A stretch of 64,000 bases of DNA from Brachypterus glaber. Lineage: Eukaryota; Arthropoda; Insecta; Coleoptera; Kateretidae. The position numbers and the translations under genes were made by a program. Positions within the stretch are counted from its first letter, which is position 1. Each line of letters starts with the position of its first letter. Below, piece after piece: positions 11,415-21,414 of this stretch. The DNA lies in the NCBI GenBank assembly GCA_958510825.1, contig OY294048.1, forward strand, positions 25,562,300-25,626,299, written 5' to 3'. The notes below the pieces were generated by a model that saw only the letters and a list, made by a program, of their open reading frames with translations, was not told the origin of the DNA and made no database searches.

Positions 11415-11952
11415 GCGCAACTTGTCATTCTTTTATTTTTATTAAAAGTTTTTAAAAATGGCCTGTTTAAATTTCCAGGGCAGTTTTTTTTACGTTTTTG
11501 AAAAATATGGTGTAAATTGAAAATATATATTGTTTTAAAAATTATTAAAATCAGGTATGGCCTAACTTAGCATGCTAAATTCACTAAAGTTGTTGTCAAT
11601 TTCATTGGCATGGCTGGCTTTAAATTAAAATTGAGAGGCATCTTGAATGTCTTTTAAAACAAATAAAAAAACAAAATAAAGCCAAAAAAATACAAAATAT
11701 TTTTTAAAATTTGAGATAAGAAAACCCATTTTTTTAGCCGTAAAAAATGACTGTCGCTTCCAAAAAAAATCACATAACGAATAAAAATTACAATATATTT
11801 TAAAGTGTAAAAAAAATTTAAAGTAAAAATAAAATTTATGTAGAATTTATGAATTTTTTGAAAATTTTTCAGTTTTTGTAATAACACCCTGTATCTCAAA
11901 ATTTTAGCGTGTTGGAAAAAATCTGAAAGCAGATTCGAAATCAGGGCATCCC
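11415..11952. other. Unassigned AT-rich DNA
   Basis: Poly-A/T-rich sequence containing an ACACCCTGTATC word at about 11885. A 103-codon minus-strand open frame across it is low-complexity (Phe/Leu/Ile) and not supported as a gene. Confidence 0.4.
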
Positions 11953-12072
11953 CACAGCCTCTCATAACAAATAAGGATGCGATACCGTGATTGGCTTACA
12001 AGATACATGACGGCACATCAAGCCAATCACGACATCGCATTCTTATGCACTATGTTTGTTATGCGAGGCTGT
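11953..12072. repeat. Short hairpin repeat
   Basis: CACAGCCTCTCATAACAAAT and TTTGTTATGCGAGGCTGT are inverted, and so are GCGATACCGTGATTGGCTT and AAGCCAATCACGACATCGC. The loop ACAAGATACATGACGGCACA also occurs, slightly changed, in the right arm of the 2.5-4.2 kb foldback. Confidence 0.75.
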
Positions 12073-12748
12073 AAATACGCACTTACAATTAATTTTTTAA
12101 TTTATTAAATTTTTTTGTTGGAATCTTGCGGTAATCGAGCTACACTGTATTTACCATCTAAAATAGAGGGAGAACGATGTGCAAATAAGCTTACTGCTTA
12201 AGTTTTATCTCTTTTGCCGATATTTGGTAGATTTTAGTAGATTTTCAGTAAGAATTTAGCAGATTCTCAAAATTAAATCTGGTCAAGCTGCTAATTTTGT
12301 TATTCAAGCAGTTGTATTTTGACCGTGCTTCGTTGCGTTTGTCTGTTGAGGTGACATTTCTAAAAGTATAAAAATGAAAATTCGTGTTCAAGGCATTATT
12401 TTAGTCAGAGAAAAGTAAATAATATTTTATTTTACCAGTTTTTCATCTTAGCTGTATATGAGTTAATGGATTAATGGGTTAACAAGTCTTCCAAATCGAT
12501 TGAATTAAAACCATAGGTGCACCCAGGGAGGGCTGGCGGGCTGCAGCGGGGGGCACTTTAATTTGATTTTTTAACTATTTTCCTTGTTAGCTTTTCAAAA
12601 AATTTCGCCTGAGGCGCTAAATAATTTTAATTTGGATTACTTGGTTTAATCGCTATAAAATTCTATATTTCTGTGATTGTGACACGAACACGATGCCGAC
12701 ATGTTGTCGGAGCGACGCGTGATTCTGGACTCTCCGGTTGAGAGCTGG
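12073..12748. other. Unassigned DNA
   Basis: Mixed composition with a G-rich patch (about 12525-12555, GGGAGGGCTGGCGGGCTGC). No gene or repeat boundary was recognised. Confidence 0.35.
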
Positions 12749-12958
12749 CTATCCACTTACTTTGCAGGTGATTAAGCCAACTGTATGATACCATTGTGTA
12801 TGCAAAAATGGTGCGTGCGCGGGGATATAACATTGTCTGATAACTATAAACTCGTTTAAATCTGTATTTTTACCACCACTAACAGCTTTTTCTAGCACCG
12901 TACATAGTCTTTCAAGAACACTTTCATTTACACAGTCGGTCAAGTAAGAGCTTGCCAC
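12749..12958 (-). pseudogene. Unrecognised coding-like fragment
   Basis: A 69-codon open frame with balanced, non-repetitive composition (SSYLTDCVNESVLERLCTVL..) that looks more like real coding DNA than its surroundings. It stops at TAG after VSG. Around that point the minus strand reads CAAAGTAAGTGG, which could be a splice donor. GCTCTTACTTGACCGACTGT from this frame reappears on the opposite strand at about 16201-16220. I do not recognise the protein. It may be an exon-like piece of a transposon gene rather than a host gene. Confidence 0.35.
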
Positions 12959-13041
12959 GCATTGTTTATTTAAGAATTTAGTTATACTATTTTTTTTTTA
13001 CATCAATTTACAGTCAAATGTTAGATCAATGCAAATAACTT

Positions 13042-13261
13042 ACCCGGACAACATCCATAAACTCATATAGGCCTCATGAGAGCATCATGTTATGATTTCC
13101 ACGTTTTGTACTCATACGAACATCATGATGAGCACATCTCATGATTTTGTGATCATGTTGTGAGTTTGTTATGAGTTTGTCATGAGGTGTATACATTTAA
13201 CGTTAAATCATTAAATGATGTCATAATGATTCTCACGTGAAATAGCAAATGTTGCCCGGGA
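13042..13261. repeat. MITE-like element with CCCGG-CAACAT ends
   Basis: The left end CCCGGACAACAT is matched by the right end ATGTTGCCCGGG. The inside is made of short ATCATGA/TCATGAG words. Its right-hand segment (ATTAAATGATGTCATAATG..CACGTGAAATAGCAAATGTTG) recurs at 13777-13831. Confidence 0.6.
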
Positions 13262-13776
13262 CTGTTTCAATTTCAGTGCACTTGACAGCGTTATGCTATA
13301 GGTGGCTACCACTAACTAAACTTTTTAAACGAATAAAGGAATACTAGTATTAAAAGGCAGCTGTCTTTATAAGGATATACTACTAGTAATAACTAGTAAT
13401 TAACTTACTGGTCAGCTAATTCGATACACATTATCGGATTGGTATGGTGAGCCGTAGATATCTGGAGACTTTAGCCTAAAACTAGTTCCTCCAGTCATCT
13501 TGGGGAACATCCCGGTGTCCTCAAGTTGTTGAAAATGGATTTAAGTGGGGGTTTATGTATAGGGGTCGATTTTTTCGTTATTTTTTTGGTATCTCTTTGC
13601 GTTTTTAAGATATGAGCAAAAAGGTGTGTGTGTGTGTTTCTTTTTTTTTTAATTTTTCGCGGTTAATTTAAAGTTTGCGCATGCGCATTTCGTAGACCGC
13701 TGCTAGATCTTCATGACATGATCTCGTAATGACTTCACAATGAGGAGTCATCTGTATGCGTTCATGAACTCAGAGA

Positions 13777-13831
13777 AAATCATTAAATGATGTCATAATG
13801 TCCACGTGAAATAGCAAATGTTGTCTGGGTA
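13777..13831. repeat. Partial second copy of the CCCGG-CAACAT MITE
   Basis: TCATTAAATGATGTCATAAT, CCACGTGAAATAGCAAATGT and TGTCTGGGTA match the right part of the 13042-13261 element in direct orientation. Confidence 0.6.
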
Positions 13832-13942
13832 GGAACTCGCCTGACATCGTGGTGGCATAATTTGACGAGATTTTCCACATATTCCTACGGCAGACGTCCA
13901 AATTGTCCGAGTCTAGCGACGCACAGTGGTTCCTAGGCATTT

Positions 13943-15663
13943 TTTTGCCGCCAAAAATCGGGAAAAGATTATTTTTAGGGGTTTTCGGGGTCGCAGATTA
14001 CTAATCTGAAATCAGAATTTTTAAATTCCAAATGACAGATCCATGGCCATCGTGATTTTTTAATTTTGTTTTCCAAAATTTGTCAAAATTGGGTTACGGG
14101 TATTTTTCAAGTCCCCAAATACGAGTCTAATACTAACAACAAAAAATTCAAAATGGCTGCCCTATGCTAAAAAGGGTAGAAGATAATTAAATATCTGATG
14201 ACTCTTTAAATAACTTTTTTGGTCTTCCTTAAGCTTTCTTTTTATTTATATGAGGAGTGACAACAAAGTTTCCATTTAACCAACTTTGAAATGTTTTATA
14301 AAATTGATCTCTGTGCCAATTTATTTTTTTCCATTTTCTTTTAAACTGTGTAAGAAATATTTTTAATAAAAAATGCCATGAAGTTTATTATATTTTTCAC
14401 CAACACAAGTTTATCTTATTCCATAAAATCATATTGTCAGATAAGCATTTTACTTATAAAAAATGCTACTTGGAAGCGAATTAAATATGAAGTATGCTAT
14501 TTTTTTAAGCTTTGATTGATCTGATTAATCAAATCCACGTTTAAATAATATTCTTTGGCAACAGCCTCATAAAATTTTGCTACATGAAAGTAAAATTATC
14601 ATGTCTTAAAGTGATCAAAATAGGATTTTAAAAATCACCGACTACAGAAAATATTCTCGGCAAACCTGCAACCAAGATATATCTTAACAATCTTTTAAAA
14701 TCTTGAACACTTTAAATCCTAAAAATGATAATAATAGTTGTTACCATCATCATTTAAGTGCTAAATTTATTGTGCAGAAACTTTTTTAATAAAAATATTC
14801 TTTAAAAGTTGAAAGTATAAATTTTAAAAGCATACGTGTAGAAATGTCAACAAACATTATATAAGGCGCAAGTAAGCGCAGCTTATTTTACATAAAAATG
14901 AATCCGGATTAATCAAGGATCATTTATATGAAAAAATTACAGAATCGGGTGAAATCGATCAAATGTTATATTGGTTATTTTACAAGAGGTAACGAAAATA
15001 ACAAATATGTTTTTTAATTTAACGAGAACTGGGCACAGAAAAAACGACGTATTGTGCCAATATTGCATAAACCGATTATTTTTAAATGATATCCAAATAT
15101 TTACAGAAAATCAGATATTTATAGAAGAATCGGTGCAAAAAAAGGTCAAGAACCAAAAGGTACATTTTGACGTATATGAAAAATATTTTGAATTTTTATC
15201 GTAAAATATACATATTGTGCCAATATTGCATAAACCAATTATTTTTAAATGATATCCAAATATTTACAGAAAATCAGATATTTATAGAAGAATCGGTGCA
15301 AAAAAAGGTCAAGAACCAAAAGGTACATTTTGACGTATATGAAAAATATTTTGAATTTTTATCGTAAAATATACATTTATGGGATAAAAAGGACGATGAC
15401 TACCAGCTTTGGCAAATATCGAACAAAAACTTTAAAAAATCAAAGCTCTCTGGGATCAGCCATTTTGAATTTTTTGTTGTTAGTATTAGACTCGCATTTG
15501 GGGCCTTGAAAAATAACCATACCGCAATTTTGACAAATTTGGGAAAAAAATTAAAAAATCGCCATGGATCTGTCATTTGGAATTTAAACATTCTGATTTC
15601 AGATTCGTAATCTGCGACCCCGAAAACTCCTAAAAAGAATCTTTTGCCGATTTTTGGCTACGC
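13943..15663. repeat. Foldback element with a non-paired core
   Basis: The terminal 260 bp on each side are inverted: TTGCCGCCAAAAATCGGGAA / CTTTTGCCGATTTTTGGC, GGGGTCGCAGATTACTAATC / GATTCGTAATCTGCGACCCC, and AACAACAAAAAATTCAAAAT / ATTTTGAATTTTTTGTTGTT. The core (about 14160-15390) is not self-complementary and contains a tandem duplication. One core stretch at about 14899-14993 reads as a short frame ending at AAGAG|GTAACG, too small to call. Confidence 0.75.
15051..15376 (+). repeat. 163-bp tandem duplication
   Basis: Two nearly identical units start at 15051 and 15214 (ATTGTGCCAATATTGCATAA..). The unit length is not a multiple of three, yet each copy is open in its own frame over the same 35 residues (starting IFTENQIFIEESVQKK). 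That is explained by few stops in the unit, not by evidence of translation. Confidence 0.9.
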
Positions 15664-15877
15664 GAAGCGTGTGATTGATATCGATCGATGTTTTCCTTGG
15701 CCCAAAAGAGTCGTTTTTCTCTGCTTTTCACTTTAGGTTTCTTTATTGCACTTCGTCACTTTAAATTGTGAGCCCGAATTTTTTTATGCGAAATATCCTA
15801 ACCTTTCAGCATCATTATTTGTGCCTGTTATTGTAGGGTTAATTGAGGATTCTGAGAAAACATGTTTAAAATTATTT

Positions 15878-16080
15878 TTCGTGCTTAGCCGACACTTTTC
15901 CTGTTGAGCCACGATCTAGTAAGTCATCAACAATTTTCGTTTCCGAGTGTCATTTCAATTACTTGTTGACGAATGTCCCCGACTTGCCCATATACTTCGC
16001 AACTGCTGTAGGCGTCAGTTTAGGACCTTTCGGATGCGAATAGAGGAAGACAGCCTTGAACCGTGACGGGTACGCAGCAC
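15878..16080 (-). pseudogene. Tc1/mariner-type transposase helix-turn-helix fragment
   Basis: On the minus strand the sequence reads HPKGPKLTPTAVAKYMGKSG, then after an internal stop and frame disturbance TKIVDDLLDRGSTGKVSAKH. This is the pattern of the N-terminal DNA-binding half of a Tc1/mariner-like transposase (AAAKY..VS..FV..W..R, then NVDDLP.RG). At least one in-frame TAA interrupts it, and no catalytic DDE part is attached. It is a decayed scrap with moderate family certainty. Confidence 0.6.
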
Positions 16081-16379
16081 CAAAAATAAGCTTCAAAAAT
16101 AGGCTCTATGTACAAAGCATTGTGCTTCAGGAAGTAAATTATATCTTCGAACAAAAAAAATACGACTCTCTCTTACAGGCTACACGTTATAGGTGACACG
16201 CTCTTACTTGACCGACTGTGTCTTGCTTTGCTTGAGGCTGGATCATGGGAGATATTCCATCTGTGGCATTTTACAACTAGTTAAAATACTGAATTTTTCG
16301 TCTTCTATGTTATCAAACTTACTGTAATTTATCCATTGTTTTATGCTGGACATTTTATTCACACTTTCTAAATCGATAC

Positions 16380-16627
16380 CTAATTTTCATCATAAACAGT
16401 TACTTCGTCTTCGTCTATTTCAGCAGTCTGTCTGTCCAAATTTATATTTTTGTTTTCGCTTCTAAATCTAATAAAATTTTCGCTTTTTCAGCCTCCAGAC
16501 CCAATCGTTTCCGTTTAGCTTCACTAGAACCAAGGCGTCCTTTACTTCCAGGCCGCGCTACTGGCTTAGGTACCAGACTTTCTAGTGGGCCATTCAATGG
16601 CCAGCTAAGTTGAAAATTTTGAAGCAA
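16380..16627 (-). pseudogene. Unrecognised charged coding-like fragment, one frameshift
   Basis: It opens MLQNFQLSWPLNGPLESLVP and continues with a Lys/Glu-rich helix (SSEAKRKRLGLEAEKAKILL). A one-base shift near 16445 then leads to an acidic tail (DRQTAEIDEDEVTVYDEN) that ends at TAG. The switch from one open frame to another with matching character suggests a former coding exon. It resembles charged, coiled-coil C-terminal segments of transposon-borne proteins, but I do not recognise it. Confidence 0.4.
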
Positions 16628-18294
16628 AATGTCACATATTTGTCAAAAAATAATTATTTTTGAGAGAAAATAAATCTGGTATTTTTTACAAAAACAGCAA
16701 ATATAATAATACTTATACTAAAATTCGGAATATATGATGGCGTGTAATAGTGAATAGGTAAAACATAAAGAAAAAAAGTGCAAGAGAAGAATTTTACTAG
16801 ATTGAAAAGCAAAATCAGTTAATCTTTAAATTATATTTTAATTGTTATTAAATGTGAACTGTAGTTTTTTTTAATAATTATTAAAATTACATAGTTTTAT
16901 TTTTATTACTTCATAAAACAATGTACCTACAGATATAAAATATTGTATTTTTATTTCCCGACATTTGAAAGTAAAAACTTTATAATAAATATATAAATTT
17001 TAACCTAATTTATTAGTTTATTGACATACATGAAACTACAGTATCTTCTTTGATTTAAGCAGCTTAATTTTGCACTTTCTTTTAGTAAATGGCTCAGAAT
17101 TCTCACATAATAAATTAATCTAATTTTTTTGAGTAGTTTTGTGTTGTTTTTTAAGAAATGTTATATTTAGCACTAGGATATTTAAAGGCAAAACTCAAAC
17201 AATAACATTTATATAACTGCATTCACATTTTTTAAACATTTCACCACTTTATAATCAAATGTTAAGCGTCAAAATATAAAACTGTCAAACTGATAATAAC
17301 AAATTATTAGTATTAAAAAGGCCATATCAAAGCCAGTAGCGCTGGAAGTGGACTTTAAAAATTTACAGAAACACGCCTTTTTTCACAATAATTTGGAAAA
17401 ACGGTTAATGTTAGGTATAGGGTATCCTATATTCATTTTAAATCAAATTTAATTCTTTAACTAAATAAAAAAATATATAGGGTGCCACTTAAAAAAATGA
17501 GTTATGGCTATTTTAAATTTGTTATATTTGACCTGCTTTCTGAGACACCCTGTATAAATTTTGGGTTCTGTTTCAGCTTAGGATACTTCGGCTAAGTATA
17601 GTTAAGTAAACCACAAAACAACTTTTCTCCAATTTAAAAAATCAAGGAAAAATTATTTTTTTTAAGTGCTTGTATTTGCTAATTTTCCGCTAAAAACTTG
17701 AATAACTCGAAAACTACGGGAGACAGACATAAAGTAAATTTAATGGTAAATTTTTAAAAACTAAAAAATATTTGGGGTGTCTATTTAAAAAATCAACCGG
17801 AAGTGGTACAGGCATAAAAATATTTTTAATCAATTGACCATATTCAAAAACCCCAAAGTGAAAAATATCAGATTTTTAAAATTATTGGTTCTCGATAAAC
17901 TTTTAATAGGCCACTTCTGTGAATAACCCTGTATATTAAGAAATAATTTTTAAATAAATAAATATTTAAAATAATTATTCATTTTAATATATAGCTGGGT
18001 AATTCCAGCAAATCTTGACATGGCTGGCTTAAAATAAAATACAGATTATTATTAGCATTTATAGCCATAATGGTAGCTTATGAAATGAATTTTCTGGTAC
18101 TACTAATTTCATAGTCATCAAGGTGGCTGTTTCTTAAATAATTACAGTTTTATTTAGTGGTACGTGGTACGTGGACAATTCACTCCGTATTGGGCGTCAA
18201 TTAACAACGAAAAAATGTGGTTTAAACTGTGTTTTTTTTTGAAAATATTTTTCTATTATAGATTATTTTATATATTTTCGTTGACTATAAATTT
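16628..18294. other. Unassigned AT-rich DNA
   Basis: No gene seen. Two CCCTGTAT words (about 17550 and 17930) of the kind found at arthropod transposon ends bound a stretch with GGTGCCACTT and GGCCACTTCTG. The boundaries are not resolvable by eye. Confidence 0.35.
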
Positions 18295-18494
18295 TAGACG
18301 GTAGTGTTTGATCGGCGGCGGCGTTTTGCCAAATTTTGGTCGGCGCGCCGCGGCGTGACGCTTTCATCGGCGGCGCGTCATTCATCGGCGGCGGCGTGAC
18401 CGGCGCGCCGACCTATTAAAAAAAAAGTTATTTTCAAAATACAAAAATATGCAATTCACTATTATTTACATACAAAACAAAACAATTATAAAAC

Positions 18495-18962
18495 TTAGTA
18501 TTTTAAAAAGAAATCTTTCATGGCATCATTTTCAACTTCTTTAAAAGGGACTAGGTCTTTACAAAACCAAAGGGTTACGTCTCTAGCCATGACCCATTTT
18601 TTCATGGTAGTATTCTCATTACTATTTCTCTTAGCTTGAGGAGTAAAAAACTGGGTTAATTTCCTTTTTTTTGCTATATGCATGTCATTTTTAATTTTAT
18701 GGACTTCTTCCAAATGCTTTATTAAGTTGCCAGTACTAACCTTTTTTGAAATTTTTTTGATAATTAAAATATTAAATGGATTTTTAGTCATTTTTAAATC
18801 TTCAAGGCATTGATTACAATACACTTTTTCTGGGTCTATGTTTTTTTTAATGCCTTCTTGTGTATACATATATAACGCACCGAAATAATTCCACGCATTA
18901 CTCTTTGCTTGACCATTTTGTGTGACAGATTCCCCAATGTGGTAGTTTTGGGAATTATCCAT
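18495..18962 (-). pseudogene. hAT transposase N-terminal fragment (BED zinc finger)
   Basis: 155 codons from the ATG at 18962. Residues of about 24-90 form a BED finger: SNAWNYFG, then the cysteine pair YCNQC, then the histidine pair in LIKHLEEVH. A basic stretch follows, then RDVTLWFCKDLVPFKEVEND, the usual hAT segment after the finger (loss of normal length begins here). A full hAT transposase has about 600 residues including a DDE core and C-terminal dimer domain, all absent, and the frame ends at a stop after FFLKY. The role would be binding of the transposon ends. It was probably never functional in this deleted copy. Confidence 0.8.
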
Positions 18963-19160
18963 TTTCTATTAAAAAAATATATAAATAATATTTTATCCAC
19001 GGCCGTGATTAATAGGTCTATTAATCACGGGTCTGTAAAAATAAACCGTTTAAATTTTAAAACGGATATGGATAAAGTATAGTATTCTACTCGCGTATAA
19101 TAATAATTCACCCTCATTGATAATGTTACGCCGCGTTACATGGAGGGTGGGAGTCAAAAA

Positions 19161-19345
19161 CAGTGGCGTAACTACAGGGGGTGCGGTGCGGGGGGGGGGG
19201 GCGGTCTCTAGGCGGCCCTAGGCCGTCGAATAAAAAAGCAAACACTGTTAATGTTCATCACCACATGCCGGTGGTACATTTTTTTCTGAGGGGCCCCGTC
19301 TGAAATTCTGTGGAGGGGGAGGGGCAATTTGTAGCTACGCCACTG
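19161..19345. mobile_element. hAT-type MITE with CAGTGGCGTA ends
   Basis: The left end CAGTGGCGTAACTACAGGG and the right end TGTAGCTACGCCACTG are inverted. Flanks are GTCAAAAA (19153-19160) and GTCAAAGA (19346-19353), a near-perfect 8-bp target duplication, which fits hAT. Inside is a G-rich stretch and no coding. It is inserted inside the larger hAT-like element. Confidence 0.8.
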
Positions 19346-19351
19346 GTCAAA

Positions 19352-19395
19352 GATGACCAAATTTTGGGTTACGTAATACTTGAACGTTCCCATAT
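19352..19395 (-). repeat. Half copy of the GGGAACGTTCAAG MITE
   Basis: CAAATTTTGGGTTACGTAAT followed by ACTTGAACGTTCCC matches one arm of the complete element at 24643-24789. Confidence 0.6.
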
Positions 19396-20061
19396 AGGTA
19401 AAAAAAAATATATTTTTTTTAATTTTCTTTTTGCGAAAAACAGAAATTAAAAAAAAACTAAAAAAAATAATTTTCAGGAAAAAAATATTTAAAAATACAT
19501 TTTTTTGAAGATCTTTTTTGAAGAACAAAAAAAAAATACAAAAAAAAAGATATTCAATTTTTTTGTTCATCTTTGTACGAAAAACGAAAAAAATAAAAAT
19601 GATATTTGTATTTTTTAAGTTTAACCCCCCTTAACTTTTTTGTTTTTGGGGGGATTAAGATTACTTTTAAAATTGGAGAATTGACACTTATAACAAAAGT
19701 ATTTTTTTCTGAGAAACTTTCATTAATCGGAATTTTCTTTCAGCTTTTTTCGATCTTTTTAAAAGTTTAACCGTATAACTTTCCCCTCATGGAACTTGAT
19801 TTTTCCTGAAAACTTCAAGTCGATCGGGTTATTCGTTCTTGAGATATTGTGTGACACGATTCGTGTCTACAAAAATCGTGACATCGAACGGACAGACAGA
19901 TAGACGGACGGACATTTTCAAAGTTTCTTATTTTTTCATGAAACATATTTGTATGATACAAATTTTATAAAATAATTATTTGTCTAGAACGTTTTTTGGC
20001 GATTTTGGGAAATTCGAAACTACCGTATTATACTATTCTAGCACAAGCACTGTGAATAGTA
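19396..20061. other. Unassigned AT-rich repeat DNA with GACGGACA minisatellite
   Basis: Poly-A-rich DNA. At about 19885-19915 there is a GGACAGACAGATAGACGG run, a word common in arthropod interspersed repeats, preceded by CAAGTCGATCGGGTTATTCG. No gene is supported, and long A/T-derived open frames are dismissed. Confidence 0.4.
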
Positions 20062-20205
20062 TACACCAAATATAGATGCAAGTCGCTTGCATAACAACTT
20101 TACACCACGATATTTTAAGAATGCTTTGACATAGAGACTTGAAATTTTAGACAAATATTTTCTACCACTTTGTTCTGCAAGCGACTTGCATCTATATTTG
20201 GTGTA
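20062..20205. mobile_element. 144-bp MITE flanked by TA
   Basis: Terminal inverted repeats of about 30 bp are perfect: TACACCAAATATAGATGCAA with GTCGCTTGCA on the left, TGCAAGCGAC with TTGCATCTATATTTGGTGTA on the right. A TA dinucleotide follows on both sides (20060-20061 and 20206-20207), the Tc1/mariner target signature. No coding. Perfect arms suggest recent mobility. Confidence 0.85.
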
Positions 20206-20675
20206 TATAATGTTTTGATGTTATTTTGTACAGTTACTAATAAATCTATAAAAAAAACTTTTATTGTAATATTATAATATAGTATCTAATCTATTAAAAA
20301 AATATTAGTTACGTTTGGTTGAATTTCTTCCACCCTAATGCCAGTGTTCGTTGTTTTTGTTTTTTTTTTGCATGTTAAGTTAACATTTTTAAGCACTAAA
20401 AATGTTTTTAATTACCAGGGGCATAAGTAGTTCACATAAAAGCTGACTCCCTGGCCTATTTTATGTTTTATTGCATTTACTAAACACTGACTGTTTATAA
20501 ACGGTATCTAAGGATTATTGTTAAAAACCTGCATAATTCAGTTTTGTTGTTTATTTATATATGTTAAATATTTACTTACTTTTGTTGATTACCTATTTTA
20601 GCTAGAATTAAACTAGTTTAATTAGAACGAAAACAAACACACGCACTCGCTACTTACATCAAGGGCCGTTTGATT

Positions 20676-20741
20676 CTCCGAGCTTAGTTCTATCTCTTTC
20701 TAACTCTTTAATTAGAAAGAGAGAGAACAATACTCGGAGGG
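20676..20741. repeat. Hairpin
   Basis: CTCCGAG..TAGTTCT..CTCTTTCTAA pairs with TTAGAAAGAGAGAGAACAA..CTCGGAG. It is an imperfect stem of about 28 bp. No TTTT-ended RNA gene context, so it is more likely a repeat remnant. Confidence 0.6.
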
Positions 20742-21023
20742 CCGGTGCCTCAACTTAAACAGCCAATGACTTGCGCATCGCTTAGCGCACGTTGTCTAGA
20801 ATAGGCTGGCAAAAAATGTCTTGAATAAAAACTTTTGATAAATATTAATAGCTAACTTTGAATTTTGTTGCTTCATTTTAAGGACGGCGCGCCGCCGACT
20901 GACCCTATATTAGGCGGCGGCGGCGTGATCAGTCACGCCGACCAAGTTTGATCGGCGGCGGCGGCGTCCCAAAGTCAGTCGGCGGCGGCGGCGCGGCGTG
21001 GCGGCGCACACCTCTAAACGTAA

Positions 21024-21154
21024 CCCTATTGAAAATGACGGGTCTGCGCGGGTATAAATGTTGCATAGACCGGACTTGAGCGGGTGAATTGCATCCACTC
21101 AAGTCCGGTTTATACACCATTTATAACCGCCCAGACCCGTCATTTTCAGCAGGG
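21024..21154. repeat. Palindromic MITE, copy A
   Basis: CCCTATTGAAAATGACGGGT and ACCCGTCATTTTCAGCAGGG are inverted, with CCGGACTTGAGCGGGT / ACTCAAGTCCGG meeting in the centre. The same element occurs at 25186-25307 and 25644-25765. It abuts the right end of the hAT-like element. Confidence 0.85.
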
Positions 21155-21414
21155 AAGCAACAAAAAAGTATATTTTTTTGTTTTTTGACTTAATTTTTTA
21201 CTTTAAAGTACTACTTTTAGATTATCTTTATTTATTGTAATTTTTACTTAATTATGTAAGTAATTATTTTATTTTATTTTATTTTTTATTGTCTAAAAAA
21301 AAGTGTAATAAGCATCGCGGAATATTAAGGATCGCCTATTACTTTATTGTTAGACTTGGATTTGCTTTAATAATTCCATAATTCGAAAAATTATTAAAAA
21401 AATAAACAACCCGA

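Larger units (their letters stand above)
18295..21016 (-). mobile_element. Internally deleted hAT-like transposon with GGCGGCG ends
   Basis: The right end read inward on the minus strand is TAGAGGTGTGCGCCGCC, matching the hAT terminus pattern (YAGRGGTG). Both ends carry dense GGCGGCG/CGGCGCGCC words (18305-18415 and 20882-21005) that stand out in AT-rich DNA. Inside lies one BED-finger fragment (18495-18962). No dimerisation domain is present, so most of the transposase is deleted or replaced by other insertions (19161-19345, 20062-20205). The left terminus TAGACGGTAGTG is diverged and no 8-bp target duplication is clear, so the left boundary is provisional. Confidence 0.6.

Noticed and set aside
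14899..14993. Short frame LIKDHLYEKITESGEIDQ ending at a GT, faintly like small helical nuclear proteins
   Set aside because: Only about 30 residues, no second exon, and it lies in the core of a foldback. The resemblance is too short to claim.
20676..20741. Hairpin as a possible microRNA precursor
   Set aside because: The stem is purine/pyrimidine-biased with bulges, lies within a transposon remnant, and there is no independent evidence.
20910..21120. Arg/Pro-rich minus-strand frames
   Set aside because: They are translations of the GGCGGCG end of the hAT-like element.
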